DNA from: an uncultured Nitrospirota bacterium
Lineage (GTDB): Bacteria; Nitrospinota; Nitrospinia; SZUA-224
Length of the DNA: 5,197 nt
Reading direction: 5' to 3'
NCBI GenBank assembly: GCA_913009285.1
Contig: CAJVYE010000099.1
Location: 1 to 5,197, forward strand
A model generated the notes under the pieces. The model saw nothing but the letters and a program-made list of their open reading frames with translations. It did no database searches and had not been told where the DNA came from. Below are positions 1 through 5,077 of this stretch, in pieces (the stretch's first letter is position 1; each line of letters opens with the position of its first letter). The translations under genes were made by a program, and so were the position numbers.

Positions 1-60
1 ATGTTTGTGGGAATGTAGTGGAGTAGGAAGGGGGGGGGTGGGGGGGGTGTTTTTTTTTTT
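1..60. other. Off-template sequencing noise at contig end (G-run and T-run)
   Basis: This stretch lies outside the P7 end of the adapter at 61-126, so it cannot be genomic. It contains a G-rich run at about 30-47 and a T-run ending at 60. Read on the other strand it is a run of A followed by C-rich low-complexity bases, the usual pattern when a read runs off the end of a short library molecule. No gene or site should be called here. Confidence 0.93.
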
Positions 61-126
61 CAAGCAGAAGACGGCATACGAGATAAAGGAATGTGACTGG
101 AGTTCAGACGTGTGCTCTTCCGATCT
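61..126 (-). other. Illumina TruSeq P7 index adapter (artefact)
   Basis: Three consecutive pieces of the indexed TruSeq adapter are readable: the P7 flow-cell sequence (61-84, beginning CAAGCAGAAGACGGCATACG), an 8-base index AAAGGAAT (85-92), and the read-2 primer site (93-126, ending GCTCTTCCGATCT). On the opposite strand the index reads ATTCCTTT, which I recall as TruSeq index 27 with its two extra bases. Real insert starts at 127. The same 66 bases occur in reverse complement at 5012-5077. This is library-construction sequence left by incomplete trimming. Confidence 0.99.
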
Positions 127-671
127 TAGGAGAGGGAACAGGTCTTGGTTTATATGTTAGTCACAAAATCATTATGGAACATGCAGGCAAAATATATGCA
201 GAAAATGTAGAAGATAAAGGAGTCAGGTTTACAATAACTTTGCCTTATGTGCTTGAGGAAACAAAAAAGGTAATTAAAAGTAATAATAAACCGTGTTTAC
301 CTGATAGTTTAAAGATTTTAATTGTTGACGATGAAGAATCTATTCGGAATTGGTTTTATAAAATGTCAACAGAACAGAGAGTGTCAGTTTTTAAAGCAAA
401 TAATGGCAAAGAGGCAATATTTATACTGGAACAAAAAGAGGTAGATGTCATTTTATCAGATGCAAAAATGCCTGAAATGGATGGATTTGCATTGCTAAAA
501 TGGTTGGAACAAAACAAACCAGATTATCTCAAGAAGTTTATTTTTATAACAGGGGTTATTGATGATAAGATTAATAAGTTTTGCAATAAATATCATTGTT
601 ATTCATTGATAAAACCTTTTAAGAAAAAACAGGTTCTTGAAATGATTCAAAAAGTAGCGAAAAATTCTTAA
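127..671 (+). CDS. Hybrid sensor histidine kinase, C-terminal fragment (ATPase end plus receiver domain)
   Basis: This is the 3' part of a two-component hybrid kinase; the 5' end is missing because the contig ends in adapter. The first whole genomic codon is GGA at 129. The fragment opens with GEGTGLGLYV, the glycine-rich G2 box of the HATPase_c ATP-binding domain, and runs to the domain's closing strand (FTITLPY). A linker of about 20 residues follows, then a complete receiver domain: acidic pair in LIVDDEES, phosphoacceptor Asp in LSDAKMPEMDG (codon 459-461), conserved Thr in FITG, and Lys in IKPF. All key receiver residues are present, so the domain should accept phosphate. There is no output domain; the stop is TAA at 669-671. 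The open frame continues upstream into the adapter and would give false residues MTGVQTCALPI. The codon spanning 126-128 has one adapter base, so its residue is unknown (N-T-A; Val would suit the usual KPVGxGTGLGL motif). The signal sensed and the partner are unknown. The gene converges on the - strand operon, with 20 nt between stop codons. Confidence 0.93.
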
Positions 672-691
672 GAGTTCAATCTATATTTTCT

Positions 692-1639
692 TTATATTTC
701 GGGTTCGTCCGATTCATCTTCCCATACCTTAAGTATCTTATCTATGAAAAAGGAGGATAGCCTCTCACTCGCCTCTCTTAATGCCTGATAACCACCTGCT
801 ATTTCATCCTTACTTAAGACCGTGGCAAATTCACTCCTGGCACCCAGTATTGTCCTCTTATCTATCCTGATTGCCCTGGCACTAATGTTTGCTGTAAAAG
901 ACTCCATTCCTCTATTATTCGTCTCTTCTGCTCTCCTTTTGGCCACTGCACTTCCTATAACAATCACTTCTGCCCCAGACTGGATTCCTATCGATATAGC
1001 AGCCTGTATATCCCCACTGATTGCCTCCATCATCAGATTCCTATCTATACTCTTTTTGAGAGCATGCCTACCCATAACAACCAATCCCTTCTCCTTAAAC
1101 CTCTGGAGCATGATCGATTCAGATACAGATCTCCTCTCCCAAAAATCGGATAGAGTGTTTCTTGTCCTTACATTCCTCTCATTGATAACAACAGCCACTA
1201 TATGTTTGTATTTATCTTCGAACAATAAACCGCTGCCAGCTAAATGGCCTTTGAGGTCTTCTGAAAAGATAGTTACCTGAAGAACTACCTTATAGGTCTT
1301 TAGATCAAGATCGACTGATTGGGAGAGGATCTTGTATTTCTGCACATAATCCCAGCTCTTTTTATATATTGTATTGATTAATTGATTATCAGGTGTGAGT
1401 ACCTCAAAATCTACCATATCAAATAGGATATTCTCAACCGCTTCAATTACCGCATTATCAATAGCCTTTTTCCTTGCCTTAGGTTGATTTCTATTTTTTA
1501 TCGTACTGACACCTGCAACAATGGTGGTTGTCAGGAGGGGTTGTGACCGTGCAGGGGTAATGAAGCAGAAGATCAAGATAGCTGCAAATAATATTATCCG
1601 GCAATTCCTGCCTATATTAATAATCTCTTTATCAGACAT
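692..1639 (-). CDS. Exported envelope protein, FlgT-like (putative)
   Basis: A 315-residue protein with a Sec signal peptide: a basic N-region, a hydrophobic core at about residues 15-28, and a likely signal peptidase I site after A-R-S32, leaving a mature start QPLL. The next section (about 41-75) has an AGVSTI strand followed by a helix rich in Ala, Arg and Lys, the pattern opening FlgT-N and LPP20-type domains. Residues 147-230 look like an alpha/beta domain of TolB/CsgG/FlgT-middle type: VAVVINERN, then FKEKGLVVMGR, then GAEVIVIGSA. The C-terminal part carries a strand-rich section (SFTANISARAIRI) and a closing helix. FlgT supports the flagellar basal body in Vibrio, but no flagellar gene is nearby, so a general periplasmic or outer-membrane-associated role is all that can be inferred. 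There is no lipobox at the expected site. It starts 2 nt after the rluB stop, behind a purine-rich but poor ribosome site, and is probably translated from the scpA operon message. Family assignment rests on pattern resemblance only. Confidence 0.72.
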   Translation of the reverse strand: MSDKEIINIGRNCRIILFAAILIFCFITPARSQPLLTTTIVAGVSTIKNRNQPKARKKAIDNAVIEAVENILFDMVDFEVLTPDNQLINTIYKKSWDYVQKYKILSQSVDLDLKTYKVVLQVTIFSEDLKGHLAGSGLLFEDKYKHIVAVVINERNVRTRNTLSDFWERRSVSESIMLQRFKEKGLVVMGRHALKKSIDRNLMMEAISGDIQAAISIGIQSGAEVIVIGSAVAKRRAEETNNRGMESFTANISARAIRIDKRTILGARSEFATVLSKDEIAGGYQALREASERLSSFFIDKILKVWEDESDEPEI

Positions 1640-1641
1640 TT

Positions 1642-2382
1642 CTATTTCTTTTTCTTTCTTTTCATGTATCTCTTTAACATCTCTACCTCTTTACTATCCA
1701 GGTAACGATAGGCACCAAGGGATAATCCACTTAAGCTGAGTGATGCATATCTTACACGTTTCAATCTTTGGACAGAGTGTCCTATGGCCATACACATCCT
1801 CTTGATCTGTCTATTTTGTCCCTCATAGATCGTTATTCTAAGCCAGCTATTTTCCCCACTGATTCTCTCTATATGTGTCTTTGAAGGAGGGAGTTGTTGC
1901 CCTTCGATCCTTAATCCTCCTTTATTGAGTCTTTTTATCTTCGCTTCGTTCGGAATGCCACTGACCTTTGCCAGATATGTCTTTGGAACCATGTAACGAG
2001 GATGAGCAAGGTTATGGGCCATATCTCCATCATTTGTAAAGAGGAGGATCCCCTCTGCATCGTAATCAAGTCTCCCCACAGGATAGACCCGTAATTTAAC
2101 CTTCTTGAGTAGATCAATAACTGTTGGTCTTCTCTCCTTATCCTTAAGGGTTGTAATATATCCCCTTGGTTTGTTAAGGAGGATATAAACCTTAGGCTCC
2201 AGTCTAGTAATCAGTTTACCATCAATCTTGATATGATCACACGATATATCCGCCTTGATTCCCAGCTCAGTGACGATCTTACCGTTTACAGTGACATGTC
2301 CTTCCTTTATTAACTCCTCTGCCTTACGCCGGGAGGATATACCAGCGTGTGACAATATCTTATGTAGTCGCATGCTATCCAT
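1642..2382 (-). CDS. rluB: 23S/16S rRNA pseudouridine synthase, RsuA/RluB/RluE/RluF family (probably RluB)
   Basis: A 246-residue enzyme that isomerises uridine to pseudouridine in ribosomal RNA in the cytoplasm. An N-terminal S4 RNA-binding domain (about residues 4-62) starts with MRLHKILSHAGISSRRKAEE. The catalytic motif PVGRLDYDAEGILLFTNDGD follows, with the catalytic Asp at residue 106. The family's C-terminal motif is also clear: EGQNRQIKRMCMAIGHSVQR, then LKRVRYASL. Length is normal for the compact members; the tail ends in RKKKK. Whether the target is the RluB site in 23S rRNA (U2605 in E. coli) or the RsuA site in 16S rRNA cannot be decided from motifs, but position after scpA-scpB is typical of genes annotated rluB. 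Start: ATG at 2382 has no Shine-Dalgarno sequence. ATG at 2373 (residue 4) would match the usual family N-terminus but has only GGA 4 nt upstream. The gene begins 5 nt from the palindromic element at 2387-2577, which may have replaced its original leader. Confidence 0.93.
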   Translation of the reverse strand: MDSMRLHKILSHAGISSRRKAEELIKEGHVTVNGKIVTELGIKADISCDHIKIDGKLITRLEPKVYILLNKPRGYITTLKDKERRPTVIDLLKKVKLRVYPVGRLDYDAEGILLFTNDGDMAHNLAHPRYMVPKTYLAKVSGIPNEAKIKRLNKGGLRIEGQQLPPSKTHIERISGENSWLRITIYEGQNRQIKRMCMAIGHSVQRLKRVRYASLSLSGLSLGAYRYLDSKEVEMLKRYMKRKKKK

Positions 2383-2391
2383 ATTCGTAAC

Positions 2392-2421
2392 TGTTTAGCC
2401 GTTACTTCTAACGGCTAAACA
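2392..2421 (-). repeat. Hairpin in rluB leader: 13-bp perfect stem, 4-nt loop
   Basis: Arms 2392-2404 (TGTTTAGCCGTTA) and 2409-2421 pair perfectly around loop CTTC. On the - strand this hairpin ends 9 nt before the rluB ATG at 2382 and so would sit in the message just upstream of the start codon. No U-run follows in either direction, so it is not an intrinsic terminator. It is closely related in sequence to the hairpin at 2543-2573, which marks the two as the ends of one element. It could affect ribosome access to rluB, but that is inference. Confidence 0.8.
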
Positions 2422-2442
2422 TTATTAAAAATTTCAAAATTT

Positions 2443-2456
2443 AAAGTGCAAAGTGC
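2443..2456. repeat. Short tandem repeat, 2 x AAAGTGC
   Basis: Two adjacent copies of the 7-mer AAAGTGC (2443-2449 and 2450-2456), followed by AAAA, lie in an AT-rich stretch (2422-2464) also containing AAATTTCAAAATTTAAA. The spacing is too small for an iteron array and no replication gene is near. This is most likely low-complexity filler in the palindromic element. Confidence 0.6.
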
Positions 2457-2464
2457 AAAATAAG

Positions 2465-2525
2465 GAAATTAAATGGCTCTTCTCCCAATTTACCGTAGAA
2501 ATTGGGAGAAGAGCCATTTAATTTC
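2465..2525. repeat. Perfect 27-bp inverted repeat, 7-nt loop
   Basis: Left arm 2465-2491 (starting GAAATTAAATGG, ending CCCAATTT) is the exact reverse complement of right arm 2499-2525; the loop is ACCGTAG. A G-T wobble could extend the stem by one pair. At 27 uninterrupted pairs the stem is longer than normal terminators, and neither strand has a U-run directly after it: the - strand continues CTTATTTTGC, the + strand TCAATAATTT. Transcribed from either strand it would give an RNA duplex long enough to be cut by RNase III, so message processing between scpB and rluB is possible. Strong conservation of both arms implies recent origin or selection on pairing. Confidence 0.9.
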
Positions 2526-2542
2526 TCAATAATTTTACATTG

Positions 2543-2573
2543 CAGTTCAGCTATTCTTCTGATAGCTAAACTG
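2543..2573 (-). repeat. Hairpin directly after scpB stop: 12-bp stem with one mismatch, 7-nt loop
   Basis: Arms 2543-2554 (CAGTTCAGCTAT) and 2562-2573 (ATAGCTAAACTG) pair except for C2548 against A2568. On the - strand the stem starts at the base after the TAA stop of scpB (2574-2576). The bases following it, CAATGTAAAATT, contain no U-run, so evidence for termination is poor. The sequence is a diverged inverted copy of the 2392-2421 hairpin. Confidence 0.75.
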
Positions 2574-3146
2574 TTACAGGGGAAGGGCTGTCTGTACCCC
2601 TTCTTTATCACTTTTATCACTTATATCTTCCTCTGTAAATTCCTCTATAGTCGGGAGATCAGAAAGGCTCTTCAGCCCAAAGTATTCCATAAATTTCCTC
2701 GATGTACCATACAACATAGGTCTTCCAATGACCTTCTTTTTTCCAAGGATCCTTATAAGATTCCTTTCAAGTAATGTCTTCAATACACCAGAGGTCCCCA
2801 CTCCCCTTATATCCTCTATCTCAGCCTTTGTGATAGGTTGTTTGTATGCGATTATTGATAGGACATCGAGTGCGGCCTTAGAAAGCATTGATCCCCTATC
2901 TATCTTATGAAATCTCTTGACCCATTCTGAGTATTCATAGCGGGTACAGAGCTGGTAACCCTTGGCGATCTCGACGATCTGGATGTTTCTCTCCATATAA
3001 TCAGAGATCAACTCCTCCATGATCGTCTTGAGGGAAGTCTTATCAAATTCCCCACTGAAGACTTCCATTAGCTTATCAAGCGTAAGGGGTCTGTCAGTAA
3101 TAAGTAAAAGATTTTCAATAATCGCCTTCCCCTTTTTTAGACCCAT
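2574..3146 (-). CDS. scpB: Segregation and condensation protein B
   Basis: ScpB is a dimeric winged-helix protein that binds the ScpA kleisin and, with SMC, forms the bacterial condensin that compacts and separates chromosomes. Two winged-helix domains are expected. The diagnostic stretches are present: LSKAALDVLSIIAYKQPITK followed by AEIEDIRGVG in the second domain, and GRPMLYGTSRKFMEYFGLK with LSDLP near the end. After these comes an acidic tail of about 25 residues. Length (190-193 residues) is normal. Start choice: an in-frame ATG at 3155 overlaps scpA by 8 nt, but the GGAGG at 3160-3156 abuts it directly. ATG at 3146 has the same GGAGG at a 9-nt spacing, so I prefer it; it begins 1 nt after the scpA stop, suggesting translational coupling. 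The stop TAA (2574-2576) lies in the terminal repeat of the palindromic element, so the last residues may differ from relatives. Confidence 0.96.
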   Translation of the reverse strand: MGLKKGKAIIENLLLITDRPLTLDKLMEVFSGEFDKTSLKTIMEELISDYMERNIQIVEIAKGYQLCTRYEYSEWVKRFHKIDRGSMLSKAALDVLSIIAYKQPITKAEIEDIRGVGTSGVLKTLLERNLIRILGKKKVIGRPMLYGTSRKFMEYFGLKSLSDLPTIEEFTEEDISDKSDKEGVQTALPL

Positions 3147-3147
3147 A

Positions 3148-3867
3148 TCACTCATCCTCCACTGCCTTAAATATTCTTATGGTTGCAAATCTATTTAACT
3201 GCTGAATCCTTATTACCTTGAGGCGTATAAGTTCAAGAATGGCAAGGAAGGTAGCCACTACCTCTATCCTATGTGTCATGACAGCAAAGAGGGAATCAAA
3301 CGTGATAGTATGGGATTCATTCAACCTATCCATAATATAATTCTGCTTTTCAGAGACCGACATCTCATCCATGGAGATCTCATAAGGGACCTTGTAAGAT
3401 ATATCCTTCATAACCTTCTTGAATGCATTTAGGAGGTCGAATATAGTAACATCAACAAGAAGATCTTCGTCATCTACAGAAGAAATATCCCCGTTTTCTC
3501 TGGTAAATATCTCCCTCTGGTAACTCTCCTTCTCCTTGAGACTGAGAGCGGTCCCCCTGTATTTTTTATGTTCAAGAAGCCTTCTTACCAATTCCTCCCT
3601 CGGATCACACTCTTCTGTCTCTTCATCCTCTATCTCCTGAGATGGGAGAAGCATTTTCGATTTTATATGTGTAAGTGTAGCTGCCATGACGAGAAACTCG
3701 CCAGCGATATCGAGATTGAGGGTATTCATTATCTCCAGGTATTCAAGGTACTGCTCGGTTATCAGGGTAATGGGGATATCATATATATCGATCTTCTGCT
3801 CCTTTATAAGATGCAAGAGGATGTCCATTGGCCCCTCAAATATATCAAGTTTTACTTTATAATCCAT
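3148..3867 (-). CDS. scpA: Segregation and condensation protein A (kleisin)
   Basis: ScpA is the kleisin subunit bridging the SMC heads in bacterial condensin, working with ScpB on the nucleoid. The 239-residue product shows the family hallmarks: FEGPMDILLHLI (residues 10-21), KIDIYDIPI (25-33), ITEQYLEYL (36-44), and LDIAGEFLVMAATLTHIKSK leading to MLLP (52-75), which together form the N-terminal SMC-neck-binding region. An acidic linker (about 77-90) and a charged middle region follow, then a C-terminal winged-helix domain (about 187-235, including THRIEVVATFLAILELIRL), which binds the SMC cap. Length is usual for the family. ATG at 3867 is preceded by AGGA (- strand, 3880-3877) at 9 nt. 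It is the first gene of the - strand operon and has its own strong promoter at 3914-3943. Confidence 0.97.
   Translation of the reverse strand: MDYKVKLDIFEGPMDILLHLIKEQKIDIYDIPITLITEQYLEYLEIMNTLNLDIAGEFLVMAATLTHIKSKMLLPSQEIEDEETEECDPREELVRRLLEHKKYRGTALSLKEKESYQREIFTRENGDISSVDDEDLLVDVTIFDLLNAFKKVMKDISYKVPYEISMDEMSVSEKQNYIMDRLNESHTITFDSLFAVMTHRIEVVATFLAILELIRLKVIRIQQLNRFATIRIFKAVEDE
3156..3160 (-). promoter_or_regulatory. Ribosome binding site of scpB (GGAGG), inside the end of scpA
   Basis: The - strand reads GTGGAGGATGAGTGATATG. The GGAGG is formed by scpA's Val-Glu-Asp codons. It is 0 nt from the ATG at 3155 and 9 nt from the ATG at 3146, which decides in favour of the latter as the scpB start. 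Confidence 0.75.
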
Positions 3868-3913
3868 ATATAGCTATCCTGGTTACTGATAAATTCATTT
3901 ATCTGTATGTAAG

Positions 3914-3943
3914 ATTATATGATGTATAATGGGTAGATGTCAA
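3914..3943 (-). promoter_or_regulatory. Sigma70-type promoter of the scpA-scpB-rluB operon
   Basis: On the - strand a perfect -35 hexamer TTGACA (3943-3938) is followed by an 18-bp spacer (3937-3920) and a perfect -10 hexamer TATAAT (3919-3914). Transcription would begin near 3907, giving a leader of about 40 nt before the scpA ATG at 3867. Both boxes match the housekeeping consensus in all 12 positions, so this should be a strong constitutive promoter. It overlaps the -10 box of the divergent vanZ-like gene (3925-3930), so RNA polymerase probably cannot use both at once. Confidence 0.82.
3925..3930 (+). promoter_or_regulatory. Probable -10 box for the VanZ-like gene (TATAAT)
   Basis: A perfect TATAAT on the + strand, with TG directly before it. 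The region 15-20 bp upstream (around 3899-3909, TTATCTGTATG) holds no good -35 hexamer, so strength is uncertain. Transcription would begin near 3936-3937. That would make the ATG at 3937 leaderless and gives a leader of about 24 nt to the ATG at 3961. Confidence 0.5.
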
Positions 3944-3945
3944 TT

Positions 3946-3951
3946 AAAGGA
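3946..3951 (+). promoter_or_regulatory. Ribosome binding site choosing ATG 3961
   Basis: AAAGGA lies 9 nt before the ATG at 3961, a normal spacing. The upstream in-frame ATG at 3937 has no such motif and coincides with the predicted transcription start. This supports 3961 as the real initiation codon. Confidence 0.55.
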
Positions 3952-3960
3952 ATTATTTCA

Positions 3961-5011
3961 ATGGGAAAACACCTTATCATCTATAAAAACTGGCTAATTG
4001 TTATATCTTATACACTATTTATATATATTACTCTCCCTTATGCCCCGATCTTGAGAGATTCTATTATTAATAGCCTTGGTGAAAGGATTATCTCTATAAT
4101 TGTTGGAGCTATAGTAGGCTCTATAGGTATAATTATATTCCTATTTCTAAAAAGACAGAAGTCAAACCTCTCTTCATATATCTGGCTTATTATATTATCA
4201 GCAATATACACATATTTTCTTTTAACCATTAATATCATTGTTGAAAAGGTACATTTTATTCAATATGGCCTGTTAAGTCTATTTATCTTTTATGCATTGC
4301 GGAATCACTTTAATGATTTATCTATATATCTGATAGGGACTCTGCTGGTAGTTATCCTCGGATTAGTAGACGAATATATTCAAGGAATCTTGCCTAACAG
4401 GGTGGGTGAAATAAGGGATATATGGTGGAATGGTCTTGCAGGATTGCTTGTGCAGGTAGCAATATTAAAAGTAATCAAACCAGGATCAATAAATAAAAGG
4501 ATAGATTTTAAGTCTTTAAAGGTTGTCGGCATAGAACTTATGATAATAGCAATATCCATGGGTATATTCATTACAAAGATCCATGAGTTTGGATTTGTAA
4601 TTAAAGATCCATATATAGGAAAATTCTATTCCAGACTACCTAAATCTGAAATATTAAATATAGATAGAGAAAGATTTATAGAAAATGGAGAGATAATAGA
4701 TAGGGTGTTTAATGATAAAGATTATGCAAAATCGCTAAATATACTACAACTTCCTTTCCTTTATGAAATGGCAATCCATATATTTCGAAGGGGTAGGTAT
4801 GCGGAAAAAGGGGATCTGTTTGTGGCCTGTAAAGAAAACCTGATATTATATAGGTATTTTAAAGAAACCATAAAACATACCAGATATTGGTGGGATAGGG
4901 ATAAGATGGATCTCTGCGATTCCCTGCCTGAGCAAAAGATGAAGGATTTTTATGAAAGCCCTGTTAGTTCTCAATTATTTACCTTGTGTAAACCTATAAC
5001 ACTGTGGGTCT
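3961..5011 (+). CDS. VanZ-like family membrane protein with long C-terminal region, 3' truncated
   Basis: A polytopic membrane protein. Numbered from the upstream in-frame ATG at 3937, likely membrane segments are at about 16-36, 51-71, 81-101, 106-120, 129-143, 163-180 and 195-213. Residues 103-175 carry the VanZ pattern: EKVHFIQYGLL, then LVDEYIQGILPNR, then EIRDIWWNGLAGLL (His106, Asp145/Glu146, Gln149, Arg155, Asp161, Asn165). VanZ of the vancomycin cluster confers low-level teicoplanin resistance; most chromosomal relatives have no known function, so resistance should not be assumed. About 140 hydrophilic residues follow the last membrane segment, with IGKFYSRL, FLYEMAIHIFRRGRY and a Trp pair; I do not recognise this as a named domain. 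Start 3961 is preferred because AAAGGA lies 9 nt upstream; 3937 lacks one. The last genomic codon is GTC at 5008-5010. The apparent stop TAG at 5011-5013 takes two bases from the adapter, so the gene is incomplete. Confidence 0.85.
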
Positions 5012-5077
5012 AGATCGGAAGAGCACACGTCTGAACTCCAGTCACATTCCTTTATCTCGTATGCCGTCTTCTGCTTG
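5012..5077 (+). other. Illumina TruSeq P7 index adapter (artefact)
   Basis: Reads AGATCGGAAGAGCACACGTC and the rest of the TruSeq index adapter (5012-5045), index ATTCCTTT (5046-5053), then ATCTCGTATGCCGTCTTCTG to the P7 end (to 5077). It is the exact reverse complement of 61-126, same index, so both contig ends come from read-through of short inserts in one library. Genomic sequence ends at 5011. Confidence 0.99.

Larger units (their letters stand above)
2387..2577. repeat. 191-bp palindromic intergenic element with terminal inverted repeats (putative MITE/ERIC-like)
   Basis: The whole scpB-rluB gap is built of inverted repeats. The ends match in inverted orientation: GTAACTGTTTAGCC at 2387-2400 against GTAACAGTTTAGCT read on the - strand from 2577 to 2564 (12 of 14 bases). 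Each end folds into its own hairpin (2392-2421 and 2543-2573), and a perfect 27-bp inverted repeat lies inside (2465-2525). The rest is AT-rich filler with a short tandem repeat. No open frame of note is present. This layout resembles small non-autonomous elements such as MITEs, or structured intergenic repeats such as ERIC or paired REP units. No target-site duplication is visible next to the ends (TTC on the left, AGG on the right), so insertion is inferred, not shown. The stop codon of scpB lies within the right-hand terminal repeat. Confidence 0.6.

Noticed and set aside
822..1280. 152-codon open frame on the + strand with hydrophobic translation
   Set aside because: It is antisense to the exported-protein gene, has no family pattern, and the - strand frame has a signal peptide and recognisable domain patterns.
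2421..2458. Possible - strand promoter for rluB within the element (TTGCAC ... AATAAT)
   Set aside because: The -35 match is poor and spacing is 19-20 bp in a very AT-rich stretch, so it is not distinguishable from chance.
2474..2516. GCTCTTC / GAAGAGC in the 27-bp inverted repeat, also present in the adapter
   Set aside because: Only seven bases are shared and the neighbouring bases do not match the adapter, so the palindrome is not an adapter remnant.
2465..2525. Intrinsic terminator between scpB and rluB
   Set aside because: Stem is unusually long and no U-run follows on either strand; the neighbouring hairpins also lack one.
2387..2577. CRISPR-like repeat unit
   Set aside because: No regular direct repeats with unique spacers; the repeats are inverted and only two related hairpins occur.
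2574..2600. ScpB ends in GVQTALPL, similar to the adapter peptide GVQTCALPI
   Set aside because: The DNA here (GGGGTACAGACAGCCCTTCC on the - strand) differs from the adapter at many positions and flanking sequence is genomic on both sides, so this is coincidence.
3961..5011. Glycopeptide resistance gene vanZ
   Set aside because: Only the family core is shared; no other van genes are present and most VanZ-like proteins have no known resistance role.
61..5077. 66-bp exact terminal inverted repeats bounding the window, like a transposon or linear plasmid
   Set aside because: The repeats are fully explained as indexed TruSeq adapter sequence.
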